NCBI GenBank assembly: GCA_902623735.1
Contig: CACNUU010000004.1
Coordinates: 1 to 64,000, forward strand
Length of the DNA: 64,000 bases
Direction of reading: 5' to 3'
Source: an uncultured Pelagibacteraceae bacterium
Lineage (GTDB): Bacteria; Pseudomonadota; Alphaproteobacteria; Pelagibacterales; Pelagibacteraceae
Position 1 is the stretch's first letter. Each line of letters begins with the position of its first letter. The notes below the pieces were generated by a model. It was given only the letters and a program-made list of their open reading frames with translations, made no database searches and was not told the DNA's origin. The position numbers and the translations under genes were made by a program. Below, piece after piece: positions 56,421 through 64,000 of this stretch.

Positions 56421-56624
56421 ATGAAAAAACCCAAATACCCTTACAGAATAGCTATAATAATGGCTATTCTTACGATTCCCCCGATAGGCGCGACACAACT
56501 TGGTTGGTACCTTTATGATCAACAAACTGGTTTTGATTATGGTATGATTATTGGAACATTTTCAGTAATACTTGCAGCTTGGTTGATGTATGAAAAAAAT
56601 TGGAGAGAAGAAGATGAGGAGTAA
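56421..56624 (+). CDS. Small membrane protein of unknown function
   Basis: 67 residues from ATG 56421 (TTG at 56406 would add 5). It has two hydrophobic helices (IAIIMAILTIPPIGATQLGWYLYD; YGMIIGTFSVILAAWLMY) and an acidic tail. I do not recognise the family. It is followed 3 bases later by the SHOCT protein, with which it probably forms a pair. Confidence 0.75.
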   Translation: MKKPKYPYRIAIIMAILTIPPIGATQLGWYLYDQQTGFDYGMIIGTFSVILAAWLMYEKNWREEDEE

Positions 56625-56627
56625 TTT

Positions 56628-56891
56628 ATGGAAAAAATAATTTTTTTTAGTTTAGTAATACCGATATTAGGATTTGTTCTTTATCTTGGTGGATCTGCAA
56701 TCATGAATGGTTTTAGTGCTAAAAGCGCTAATAGAGAAGAGGAAAAGGTTGAGGATCAAGACTCTTCAAATTCATTTAATGAAGATAATAATTTAAGCGA
56801 TGAATTAGATAAATTGAACAATCTTTTAAAAGATGGAGTATTAACACAGGAAGAATTTGAAAAAGCTAAAAAAAAAATTTTAGGAGATTAA
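56628..56891 (+). CDS. Small membrane protein with C-terminal SHOCT domain
   Basis: 87 residues. One N-terminal membrane helix (residues 2-25) and an acidic Ser/Asn/Asp linker come first. ELDKLNNLLKDGVLTQEEFEKAKKKILG closes the chain and fits the short SHOCT motif (L-x-x-L-x-x-x-G-x-x-T-x-x-E-F-x-x-x-K). SHOCT is probably an oligomerisation or binding element. It overlaps the convergent MBL gene by 4 bases. Confidence 0.87.
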   Translation: MEKIIFFSLVIPILGFVLYLGGSAIMNGFSAKSANREEEKVEDQDSSNSFNEDNNLSDELDKLNNLLKDGVLTQEEFEKAKKKILGD

Positions 56892-57964
56892 TTATAATTA
56901 AGTAATTTCTTCAGTGACCCAATTTCCCCTATTTTATAAATAATAGCATCCTCTTTTTTAAAACCATATTTTTCCGCACTAGCTTTAAATCTAACTGGTG
57001 GTTCCATGATGGGTTCTAAGGAAAGGACAAAAGTGCCCCAATGCATTCCAATTACTTTTTTACTTTTTAAATCACTGGCAATCTCTAATGCTTCCTCAGG
57101 GTTTGTATGGTAAATTGATTTATCCTTGTAAGGCATTATTGGATAAAAATTATATGCACCAATATTTATAAAAGTGAGATCAATAGGCCCGTACTTTGTA
57201 CCAATTTCCTTATAAATATTTCCAATACCAGTATCACAAGCAAATAAAATTTTTTTACCCTTATAGTTAATCAAAAAATTTCCCCATAGTGATTTATTTG
57301 TATCTGTAAGACTGCGCTTAGACCAATGAACTGCAGGTAAAAATGTTACCTTCAAATTTTCATTAATTTTAATCTCATCATACCAATCCATTTCATTGAC
57401 ATCCTTATATCTTCTAAAATATTTACTAAGATTAAGTGGAAGTAAAACCTTTGCATCTTTGAATGGAAACCGTCTTATTGTTGCGGTATCTAAGTGATCA
57501 TAATGATTATGTGTTAATAAGAATAAATCTATTTTTGGTAATTCATTTAAATTTAATGCAGGTTGAGTAAAACGTTTAGGTCCAAATATTAAAGGTCCAG
57601 CATTTTTAGAAAAAACAGGATCTGTTATAATTGTGGTTTCGCCAAGTTTAATTAAGAAAGTAGCGTGGCCAATCCAAGCAACATAATCACCTTCTTTAAA
57701 TTTTTCTAAATTTTTTTTTACCATATGTTTATCTATCACATGATTTTTGGGGACAGTCATATCTAATTTTTTTTTTTCTTTATTAAAAATTTTATAAGAC
57801 CATTTTATATTTGGATCTCGCTTAGGAGAACCTTCAGGATTTCTAAAAGTTCCATCTTGCAAATGATGATAAGGTTTTTCAGCCATAACTAAATTAATAT
57901 TATTAAATAAAAATATTATAAATAATAGATAAAGAATCCTAATTAACTTTTTTCCATCAGCCAC
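56888..57964 (-). CDS. Secreted MBL-fold metallo-hydrolase (NAPE-PLD/UlaG type)
   Basis: 358 residues. An N-terminal hydrophobic signal (9-28, ending VMA) is followed by the family start HHLQDGTFRNPEGSP. The metal site is HNHYDHLD, with WIGHATFLIKLGETTIITDPVF before it and HWGTF near the end. Relatives act on phosphodiester or amide lipid substrates such as N-acyl-phosphatidylethanolamine; the substrate here is unknown. It overlaps the sugar dehydrogenase gene by 22 bases. Confidence 0.87.
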   Translation of the reverse strand: MADGKKLIRILYLLFIIFLFNNINLVMAEKPYHHLQDGTFRNPEGSPKRDPNIKWSYKIFNKEKKKLDMTVPKNHVIDKHMVKKNLEKFKEGDYVAWIGHATFLIKLGETTIITDPVFSKNAGPLIFGPKRFTQPALNLNELPKIDLFLLTHNHYDHLDTATIRRFPFKDAKVLLPLNLSKYFRRYKDVNEMDWYDEIKINENLKVTFLPAVHWSKRSLTDTNKSLWGNFLINYKGKKILFACDTGIGNIYKEIGTKYGPIDLTFINIGAYNFYPIMPYKDKSIYHTNPEEALEIASDLKSKKVIGMHWGTFVLSLEPIMEPPVRFKASAEKYGFKKEDAIIYKIGEIGSLKKLLNYN

Positions 57965-59004
57965 AGACTTTCACCTCCTAAAAAGTAAATTTTTCCACTA
58001 TTAGGATGTACTTGAATATCTCTTATTCTACCAATTTTATTTTCAAAAATTATTTCTTCTTTTACATCAGATAAATTACTAAAAATTAGTTTCCTTAAAG
58101 ATTGATCTTTAAGAGATGTAATTAAAGCATGACCGTTCCAATCATTAAATTCTTTTCCTTTATAGATTGTAATTGCGCTTGTTGCGATTGAAGGAACCCA
58201 ATATTGTATGGCTTTTGTAAAACCTGGTTTCCATTTTGGTCCAATCGGAATACCTGAATAATTAGTTCCTCCCCAGCCCAAAATTTTCCATCCATAATTT
58301 TCACCCTTCTTAGCTTCACCAAACCAATCTCCTCCTCTTGCTCCATGATTACTTAAATAAATTTTTCCATCAAATGGCGATAAAGTAAGGCCTTGAGGAT
58401 TTCTTACACCTATCTGATAAATTTCAGGCAGCCAATCAGACTTACCATTAAATTTTGGATTATCTTTTGGAATGCTTCCATCAATATTTATTCTAATTAT
58501 ACTTCCAGGATGCTTTGTTGGATCCTGGGCAATCATTCCTTCTCCTCTCTCGCCAGCAGACGCGAAAAGAAAATTATCCTTAATCGCAAGCCTTGATCCA
58601 AAGTGATATCCAGAATTAATTGGTGGCTCAGCTTGAAAAATATTTTCAAAATTTAGTTTTTTTTTATCGAATTTAGCTCTAGCAATCGATGTACTTGTTT
58701 TTAAATTACCTCTGTTTTCTGAGTAGGATATATAAACGTAACTGTTTTTAAAAAGTATATCTAAAAGACCACCTTGGCCATGTTCAAGGTAATTTAAATT
58801 ATGCTCAATATTTATTATATTTTTAGATTTAACATTTACTAATTTTATATTTCCACTTTTTTCAGTAACGATTAATCTATCTTCATCAATAAATGATGAG
58901 CCCCAGGGATTGTTAAGATCAATTATTTTTTTTAAAATAAATTCAGCTTTAGAAATTTGCGAAAAATTTATAAAAAAAATTAATAATATGAAAAAGATTT
59001 TCAT
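57943..59004 (-). CDS. PQQ-dependent sugar dehydrogenase (glucose/sorbosone dehydrogenase family)
   Basis: 353 residues from ATG 59004, which gives a clean signal peptide (about 1-20, ISKA). A TTG at 59034 would lie inside the upstream gene. The six-bladed propeller pattern is present: LNNPWGSSFIDEDRLIVTEKSG, HGQGGLLDILF, YHFGSRLAIKDNFLFASAGERG, GVRNPQGLTLSPFDGKIYLSNHG. Family enzymes oxidise aldose sugars in the periplasm with PQQ. SAR11-type genomes often lack PQQ synthesis, so cofactor supply is uncertain. Confidence 0.88.
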   Translation of the reverse strand: MKIFFILLIFFINFSQISKAEFILKKIIDLNNPWGSSFIDEDRLIVTEKSGNIKLVNVKSKNIINIEHNLNYLEHGQGGLLDILFKNSYVYISYSENRGNLKTSTSIARAKFDKKKLNFENIFQAEPPINSGYHFGSRLAIKDNFLFASAGERGEGMIAQDPTKHPGSIIRINIDGSIPKDNPKFNGKSDWLPEIYQIGVRNPQGLTLSPFDGKIYLSNHGARGGDWFGEAKKGENYGWKILGWGGTNYSGIPIGPKWKPGFTKAIQYWVPSIATSAITIYKGKEFNDWNGHALITSLKDQSLRKLIFSNLSDVKEEIIFENKIGRIRDIQVHPNSGKIYFLGGESLWLMEKS

Positions 59005-59008
59005 ATTA

Positions 59009-59311
59009 TTAAAAAACCACTTCAAAACCTTCAAAATCTGGTGGACCTAAGTATAAATCTCTGTGTTGAGCAGCATTCTTATGAGCAAGTCTGAAAGCAT
59101 CTGATTTTGTCCAATTTATAAAATCTTCTTTTGAGTCCCAAGTGCTATGAGATGAATATAGAGAATAATTATCATTCGTATCACCCTTTATTAAATTAAA
59201 ATTTTTAAAACCTTTTACACCATCAAGATGGGTATCTCTATTTTTCCATACATCTTCAAACTCTTTTTCTTTACCCAAAACAATTTTAAATCTATTCATT
59301 GCAATATACAT
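59009..59311 (-). CDS. Antibiotic-biosynthesis-monooxygenase (ABM) domain protein
   Basis: 100 residues from ATG 59311; an upstream ORF extension enters the SDR gene. YIAMNRFKIVLGKEKEFEDVWKNR, SLYSSHSTWDSKEDFINWTKSDAFRLAHKNA and a C-terminal PPDFEGFEVVF are the ferredoxin-like ABM pattern, close to the haem-degrading IsdG/HmoA group. Substrate unknown. The stop lies 5 bases before the sugar dehydrogenase ATG. Confidence 0.83.
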   Translation of the reverse strand: MYIAMNRFKIVLGKEKEFEDVWKNRDTHLDGVKGFKNFNLIKGDTNDNYSLYSSHSTWDSKEDFINWTKSDAFRLAHKNAAQHRDLYLGPPDFEGFEVVF

Positions 59312-59318
59312 ATTTTTA

Positions 59319-60029
59319 TTAAGATAATTTTGATCTTCCTCCATCCACAGCAATTATTTGTCCAGTTACCCAAGAACTATCTGCCGTAATAAGAAATTTA
59401 GCAAGAGAAGCAGAATCTTTTCCTTCACCCAGTCTTTTTAAAGGATGAGCTTTTGCTATGCCATCTGCTAAAGCTTTATTTTTTAACATTGGTTCTGCAA
59501 TTTTTGAATTAGTCAAACTTGGTGCAATACAGTTCACTCTTATGTTTGGCGCAAATTCTGCAGCAAGAGAAACTGTTAAACCTTCGACAGCAGCTTTTGT
59601 TGAAGCAATTATTGCATGGTTTGTAAATCCTCGTTGAGCTGCAACTGTTGAAAACAAAACAACTGAACCTTTATTTTTTTTTAAACTTTCTTGATAACCT
59701 TTAATAACTTCAACTGCCGAATAGAGATTTAATTTCATACATTTATTAAAATCATTTTCATTGACCATTCTTAAAGGTTTTAAATCTATTGAACCAACAC
59801 AATAAGCAACTCCTTTTATATCTGAAATATCATTTTTAACCTTTTCTATAAATCCATCTTCTAAAACATCAGCAATGGTAAAAGTGCAACCAAGTTTTTC
59901 AGAAATACTTTTTGTTTCATTTTCGTTTCTTCCAACTAAATGAACAGAATTTCCTGAGTTTACTAGTTGTTCGGCTAAACTAGATCCGATTGAACCTGTC
60001 GCACCAAAAATGAGATATTTTTCTGACAT
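59319..60029 (-). CDS. Short-chain dehydrogenase/reductase family protein with altered active site
   Basis: 236 residues. The NAD(P)-binding loop IFGATGSIGSSLAEQL and the C-terminal GQIIAVDGG are normal. The catalytic Ser is present (FSTVA, Ser127) and Lys145 is in STKAAVEG. The usual Tyr four residues before Lys is Ile141 (NHAIIASTK). Such Tyr-less SDRs exist and may be non-redox or act on other chemistry. It precedes the ABM gene by 7 bases and is divergent from the photolyase-like gene. Confidence 0.88.
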   Translation of the reverse strand: MSEKYLIFGATGSIGSSLAEQLVNSGNSVHLVGRNENETKSISEKLGCTFTIADVLEDGFIEKVKNDISDIKGVAYCVGSIDLKPLRMVNENDFNKCMKLNLYSAVEVIKGYQESLKKNKGSVVLFSTVAAQRGFTNHAIIASTKAAVEGLTVSLAAEFAPNIRVNCIAPSLTNSKIAEPMLKNKALADGIAKAHPLKRLGEGKDSASLAKFLITADSSWVTGQIIAVDGGRSKLS

Positions 60030-60056
60030 AAAAAATTTTATTAGTTATATTTAATT

Positions 60057-61547
60057 ATGAAGTTATTTTTTATACTGGGTAATCAATTATTTCCATCAAA
60101 ATACTTGGACCGCTTCAAAAAAGACCACCTATTTTTTATGGCTGAAGATTACCAATTATGTACATACGAAAAACATCATAAACAAAAAATACTACTTTTC
60201 TTATCATCAATGCGCTCACATGCAGATAGTCTTAAAATTGGTAAATTTAAATTAGAGTACATTAAAATTGAAGATAAAGAGTTTAAAGATGATTACTTAA
60301 AAAAATTAAAAAAAATAATTAGCTCAAAAAAAATTAAGGAGATTTCGAGTTTTGAAATTGAAGATAAATTCTTTGAAAAAAAAATAAATCAATTTCTTAA
60401 AAAGGAAAAAATAAAATGGAATGTTATACAAACTCCAATGTTTTTAAATTCAAGAGAGGAATTTAAACAATATCTATCTAAATCGAAAAAACCTTTTATG
60501 GCAACTTTTTATAAAGATGTCAGAAAAAAATCAGGAATATTGATGGGTTCAGATGGAAACCCAATTGGAGGTAAATGGAGTTTTGATGAAGATAATAGAA
60601 ATAAATTACCAAAAAATATTTCAATTCCAAAATTTCCAAAAATAAATGAAACTAATCATACTAAAAAGTTAAAACCAATTATTGAAAAATTATTTAAAGA
60701 TCATCCAGGCAAAACTGATAATTTTTGGTTTGCTACCGAATATAATGATGTCATCAAGCTTTTAAATTTTTTTATCAAAGAGAAATCAAATTTATTTGGG
60801 GATTATGAAGATGCAGTTGATCAAAAAGATAATATTTTATTCCATAGTGCATTAAGTCCATATATTAATTTAGGTTTAATCACTCCAGAATTTATTATTA
60901 AAAAAGTTTTAGAATTCCACAAAAGTAAAAAGATAAGATTAAATTCACTAGAAGGTTACGTACGTCAGGTAATTGGTTGGCGAGAATTTATGAGAGGAAT
61001 TTATCAAAGTTATTCAAATGAAATGGAAACTGGAAATTTTTTTAAACAAAATAGAAAAATGAAAAAATCTTGGTATGAAGGCACAACCGGATTACCTCCT
61101 CTTGATTATGCAATTAAGAATGCTTTAAACCATGGATGGTCTCATCACATTGAAAGGTTAATGATTTTATCTAACATCATGAATCTTTGTGAAATAAAAC
61201 CAACTTTTGTTTACAAATGGTTCATGGAAATGTTTGTAGACTCTTCTGACTGGGTAATGGTTCCAAATGTTTATGGAATGGGATTATTCAGTGACGGAGG
61301 AATATTTGCAACTAAACCCTATATCTGCGGATCTGCTTATTTTATGAAAATGATGGATTTTAAAAAAGGCGAGTGGTGTAACACAATGGATGGATTGTAT
61401 TGGAGATTTATTGATCGTAACAGAAAATTTTTTTTAAAAAATCCAAGACTGTCTATGATGGTAAGAATTTTTGATAAAATGAAAACTGAAAGAAAAAAAT
61501 TAATTTTATCTGCAGCAGATAAATTCATAAAGCAAAATACTATTTAG
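60057..61547 (+). CDS. Photolyase/cryptochrome family protein, FeS-BCP/PhrB type
   Basis: 496 residues. LFFILGNQLFP starts the deoxyribodipyrimidine photolyase-related N-domain. EGYVRQVIGWREFMRGIY, GLPPLDYAIKNALNHGWSHHIERLMILSN and WVMVPNVYGMGLFSDGG are PhrB/CryB signatures for FAD binding. Members repair (6-4) photoproducts with light. Of the four cysteines that bind [4Fe-4S] in PhrB, Cys378 and Cys441 have likely counterparts. The usual C-x-x-C pair appears replaced by a shorter DFKKGEW segment, so a cluster may be absent or altered. Confidence 0.9.
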   Translation: MKLFFILGNQLFPSKYLDRFKKDHLFFMAEDYQLCTYEKHHKQKILLFLSSMRSHADSLKIGKFKLEYIKIEDKEFKDDYLKKLKKIISSKKIKEISSFEIEDKFFEKKINQFLKKEKIKWNVIQTPMFLNSREEFKQYLSKSKKPFMATFYKDVRKKSGILMGSDGNPIGGKWSFDEDNRNKLPKNISIPKFPKINETNHTKKLKPIIEKLFKDHPGKTDNFWFATEYNDVIKLLNFFIKEKSNLFGDYEDAVDQKDNILFHSALSPYINLGLITPEFIIKKVLEFHKSKKIRLNSLEGYVRQVIGWREFMRGIYQSYSNEMETGNFFKQNRKMKKSWYEGTTGLPPLDYAIKNALNHGWSHHIERLMILSNIMNLCEIKPTFVYKWFMEMFVDSSDWVMVPNVYGMGLFSDGGIFATKPYICGSAYFMKMMDFKKGEWCNTMDGLYWRFIDRNRKFFLKNPRLSMMVRIFDKMKTERKKLILSAADKFIKQNTI

Positions 61548-61678
61548 TGAAAAAACAAAATCTTCCCTCAAAAATTTGTCCTGTCTGTAAAAGATCTTTT
61601 GTATGGCGCAAGAAATGGAGGTTAAATTGGCAGGGAGTAAAATACTGCTCAAAAAAATGCTCTAATAAAAGAATTTAA
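61547..61678 (+). CDS. DUF2256 domain mini-protein
   Basis: 43 residues, GTG start sharing one base with the photolyase stop (TAGTG). The peptide reads VKKQNLPSKICPVCKRSF, then WRKKWRLNWQGVKYCSKKC, then SNKRI. It has Cys11-x2-Cys14 and Cys34-x3-Cys38, a small zinc-ribbon-like unit diagnostic of DUF2256. The family often sits beside photolyase-related genes. Function unknown. Two bases separate it from the next ATG. Confidence 0.88.
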   Translation: MKKQNLPSKICPVCKRSFVWRKKWRLNWQGVKYCSKKCSNKRI

Positions 61679-61680
61679 AA

Positions 61681-62208
61681 ATGAATTTAGAAAAATATAA
61701 ATGGAAGAGTAGAATTTTATTAGTAATTACTCCAAATTTTAAAGATAAATCATATCAAAAAGCGAAAAAAATATATCAAAGCAAGATTAAGGAATTTCAT
61801 AAAAGAAATGTAAAATTAATATGCAAACCAAATAGAAACAAAACTTTTTCAGTAAATCTTATTGGGTTCGATGGTAAATCAAAAAAAGTGATGAATTATT
61901 TAAACTACAAACTCGTTTTTCAAATTATTGACAAGATGCCATTAAATAAAAAGATTAAACCAATTAATCTATCTTTATATTCAGATTATAATCCCAAAAC
62001 CACTACACATGGATTAGGTTTTAAAAATAAAGAAAAAGCTTTATTTACTATTAATACTATTAAAAATAGACCTATCAAATATCAAGTTAATGTAGTTTCG
62101 ACCATGTTAGGCAGAGCCAAAAATCATCCAAATAAAACTAAAGATATGGGGGGCGCCATAAAAGTATTTGATGGCTGGATGAAAAAATATAAGAGTAAGA
62201 AAAAATGA
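61681..62208 (+). CDS. DUF4174-like protein with an extra C-terminal domain
   Basis: 175 residues. The first about 90 (LEKYKWKSRILLVITPNFKD; LIGFDGKSKKVMNY; FQIIDKMPLNK) match the DUF4174 pattern, a thioredoxin-like fold that normally ends near the IDxMPxR motif. The remaining 80 residues (LYSDYNPKTTTHGLGFKNKEKA; YQVNVVSTMLGRAKNHP) look like a separate conserved domain I cannot name. No signal peptide is present, unlike many DUF4174 proteins. It overlaps the next gene by 4 bases. Confidence 0.72.
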   Translation: MNLEKYKWKSRILLVITPNFKDKSYQKAKKIYQSKIKEFHKRNVKLICKPNRNKTFSVNLIGFDGKSKKVMNYLNYKLVFQIIDKMPLNKKIKPINLSLYSDYNPKTTTHGLGFKNKEKALFTINTIKNRPIKYQVNVVSTMLGRAKNHPNKTKDMGGAIKVFDGWMKKYKSKKK

Positions 62209-63647
62209 AAAGTAAGTTATCGAATTTTTTAAAAAAAATAATTCTTTTTTCAATTTTAATAATACCTAACATTGTTAATGCTGATTTTTTTGAGAATATA
62301 TCCAATAAAATTGTTAATAATCCAAAAAGACTTAGTTACGGTATTTCTGTTGCCGACATAGACCAAAATGAAAAATATGAATTTATAGTTACAGGATTTG
62401 GCTATCCTAATTTGGCCTTATCTTATGACAAAGGAAAATTGATTAATGTTAATAGTCAAAAAATATTTTCTGATAAATTTAGAAAAACTATTGGGGTTGC
62501 TGCGTGTGATGTTGATAGAGATGGATATGAGGAAATATATTTTTTAAACACTGATACTTACAGTGGAACAAAAAAATATTCTGATAGATTAATAGATTTA
62601 GAGGGAAAAAAGTTTTTAGATATGTTTGAAATTGAAAAAAATAAAGAGGAATTAAATCTAACAGCAGGAAGATCGGTTGCTTGTGTGGACAGAGAAGGTA
62701 ATGGCGAATATGGTATTTATGTATCAAACTATGGAGGGCCAACAAGATTTTATGAGATTGAAGATAATAAGATTAAAGACAAATCTGCTGATTTAAATTT
62801 AGATAAGGTCACAGGTGGAAGAGCGGTTGTTTCAGGACATATTTTAACCAATAGATCTGATATTTTTGCAGCAAATGAAAGAGGCGCAAACTTTCTTTTA
62901 AAAAATAACAATGGACTTTTTGAAGACGTAGCGTTTGATTATCGAGTAGATGATGTGATCCAGAACGGTAGAGGAACAACATTATCAGATATACTTTATA
63001 GAGGAAGGCTGGATATAATAAGTGGTAATTGGCTGGGTTATCATAGAGCTTATGTGTTGAGAGATGAAAAATTTAAAGACATAGGTAATATTAAATTTGA
63101 TAAACCTTCTAGAATAAGAACCATTATATCTGCTGATTTTGATAATGACGGTTATGATGAAGTTTTTATGAATAACATAGCAGAGCCTAATAAGCTATTT
63201 AGAATAAAAGAGAATGGAATTTTCGAGGAAATAATTCTGGAAACCGGCCTTGAACCAGATGGGTTTGGCACAGGAGCTGCAGTTGCTGACATTGATGGAG
63301 ATGGTATTTTAGAATTACTAATTTCTCGGGGTGAAAGTAAAGAACAACCATTAACTCTTTATAAAGCAAAAGTTAAAAAAGATAGTAAATATTTAAGAAT
63401 AAAACCCTTAAATAAATATGGTGCACCAGCAAGAGGAGCTACTGTAACGTTGATAACTGATCAAAGAAAACATTCAAAAACTATTGATGCTGGTTCAGGT
63501 TACTTATGTCAAATGGAGCCTGTGGCACATTATGGAATTAGAAAAAATGAAAAAAATTTTAAATTTGAAGTGATGTGGACTAATGGCAAAAAAGAATTAT
63601 TTAATATAAGTGAGTTAAATAAAACAATTACAATAACGCAAAAATGA
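62205..63647 (+). CDS. Secreted FG-GAP repeat / ASPIC-UnbV domain protein
   Basis: 480 residues. A signal peptide (about 1-27, ending VNA) is followed by repeats with calcium-loop patterns DVDRDGYEE, DFDNDGYDE and DIDGDGILE. The C-terminal ASPIC/UnbV domain is GAPARGATVTLITDQRKHSKTIDAGSGYLCQMEPVAHYGI. These proteins form extracellular or periplasmic beta-propellers; the ligand is unknown. The start overlaps the DUF4174 gene by 4 bases and the stop overlaps the next start (ATGA). Confidence 0.87.
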   Translation: MKSKLSNFLKKIILFSILIIPNIVNADFFENISNKIVNNPKRLSYGISVADIDQNEKYEFIVTGFGYPNLALSYDKGKLINVNSQKIFSDKFRKTIGVAACDVDRDGYEEIYFLNTDTYSGTKKYSDRLIDLEGKKFLDMFEIEKNKEELNLTAGRSVACVDREGNGEYGIYVSNYGGPTRFYEIEDNKIKDKSADLNLDKVTGGRAVVSGHILTNRSDIFAANERGANFLLKNNNGLFEDVAFDYRVDDVIQNGRGTTLSDILYRGRLDIISGNWLGYHRAYVLRDEKFKDIGNIKFDKPSRIRTIISADFDNDGYDEVFMNNIAEPNKLFRIKENGIFEEIILETGLEPDGFGTGAAVADIDGDGILELLISRGESKEQPLTLYKAKVKKDSKYLRIKPLNKYGAPARGATVTLITDQRKHSKTIDAGSGYLCQMEPVAHYGIRKNEKNFKFEVMWTNGKKELFNISELNKTITITQK

Positions 63648-64000
63648 AAAAAATTTCTAACATATTAGTATTTATAATTATTATACTATTTAATTTTAAT
63701 TCATTTGCTGAGGAAAAAAATTATCATAAAGAGTTAATTACTGATTGGTCTAGAATATTTCCTGATCAAAATCGAAATGCAGCAGGTCCTAAATTTTTCA
63801 AATATATTATAGATAAAAAAATTACATATAAAGATTTCATTGAATTTAACAAATTATATTGCGCAGTTTCAGGATCATTAATTGATCCTGGTAGTGAACC
63901 AGATTTTTTATTTGTTAATGAAAGTGAAACTAATATGAAAATTTGCGGAAATTATTACAAATGTTGCATCCCTTGTTCATGTGATATCATGAAATATTCT
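63644..64000 (+). CDS. Secreted Cys-rich protein, 3' end cut off by the window
   Basis: Open from ATG 63644 to the last base (119 codons) with no stop. A signal peptide (1-22, ending SFA) precedes a conserved-looking domain with DWSRIFPDQNRNAAGPKFFKYI. It also has a Cys cluster near the window end (CGNYYKCCIPCSCD), possibly metal- or disulfide-binding. I do not recognise the family. The ATGA overlap with the FG-GAP gene makes a linked function likely. Confidence 0.85.
   Translation, partial: MKKISNILVFIIIILFNFNSFAEEKNYHKELITDWSRIFPDQNRNAAGPKFFKYIIDKKITYKDFIEFNKLYCAVSGSLIDPGSEPDFLFVNESETNMKICGNYYKCCIPCSCDIMKYS

Noticed and set aside
1-64000. Mobile elements, prophage, CRISPR arrays, toxin-antitoxin or restriction modules
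   Set aside because: No transposase, integrase, repeat-spacer array or recognisable defence gene was found on either strand.

Overview
The window is a dense, very AT-rich (roughly 30 % G+C by eye) bacterial chromosome segment. Median gene spacing is near zero and most genes are short for their families. The gene content and order point to a streamlined alphaproteobacterium of the SAR11 / Pelagibacterales type: leuS-lptE-holA, parB-parA-rsmG-mnmG-mnmE-rho, hemG-hemH-hemE, then ppsR-maf-aroE-coaE-dnaQ-secB-fxsA-timA-smr-hslUV. I see no insertion sequence, prophage, CRISPR array or obvious pseudogene.

Layout. (1) 1-5.1 kb: end of an L,D-transpeptidase gene, yggS, a ThiE/TenI-like gene, a TPR-sulfotransferase, a major porin and a DUF3576 lipoprotein. 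(2) 5.1-9.1 kb: leuS-lptE-holA. (3) 9.1-18.8 kb: all minus strand, chromosome partition (parB, parA, with a parS site inside rsmG), tRNA/rRNA modification (rsmG, mnmG, mnmE), rho and late haem synthesis (hemG, hemH, hemE). (4) 18.78-19.06 kb: a 283-bp, about 17 % G+C, gene-free gap where transcription polarity flips. By synteny with Caulobacter and Rickettsia it is the best candidate for the chromosomal replication origin. (5) 19.1-26.3 kb: ppsR, maf, aroE, coaE, dnaQ on the plus strand, then secB/fxsA (secB carries a second near-perfect parS), timA, smr and hslVU. (6) 26.3-29.7 kb: a his operon, hisB-hisH-GNAT-hisA-hisF-hisE. (7) 29.9-33.5 kb: a DUF2061 protein and a malyl-CoA lyase / malate-CoA ligase operon (malate to glyoxylate plus acetyl-CoA). 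(8) 33.2-39.8 kb: HIT, GNAT, lolA, ftsK, a ubiquinone hydroxylase, a Lon-domain protein, a second sulfotransferase, and a tRNA-Gly(GCC) directly in front of a pterin carbinolamine dehydratase gene. (9) 39.8-44.0 kb: purH, a heparinase-family gene, rpe, a YggT-like protein. (10) 44.0-49.4 kb: an acetate-type locus (sodium/solute symporter plus DUF4212 subunit, an unknown protein, acetyl-CoA synthetase with a polycationic tail, EVE protein). (11) 49.4-56.9 kb: TPR-OGT-like transferase, tsaD, hemC, hemD, mscS, yggT, folD and two small membrane proteins. (12) 56.9-64 kb: accessory genes, including an MBL hydrolase, a PQQ-type sugar dehydrogenase, an ABM monooxygenase, an SDR lacking the usual Tyr, a photolyase-like protein lacking two expected Fe-S cysteines, a 43-residue DUF2256 protein, a DUF4174-containing protein, an FG-GAP/ASPIC secreted protein and the start of a Cys-rich secreted protein.

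The strongest candidates for something worth following up are the origin with flanking parS sites, hemG standing where other alphaproteobacteria carry hemJ, the hairpin-led malyl-CoA operon, the lysine-rich tail on acetyl-CoA synthetase, and the photolyase-DUF2256 cluster with its altered Fe-S ligands. No clearly new multi-gene system (for example a defence island) is visible.
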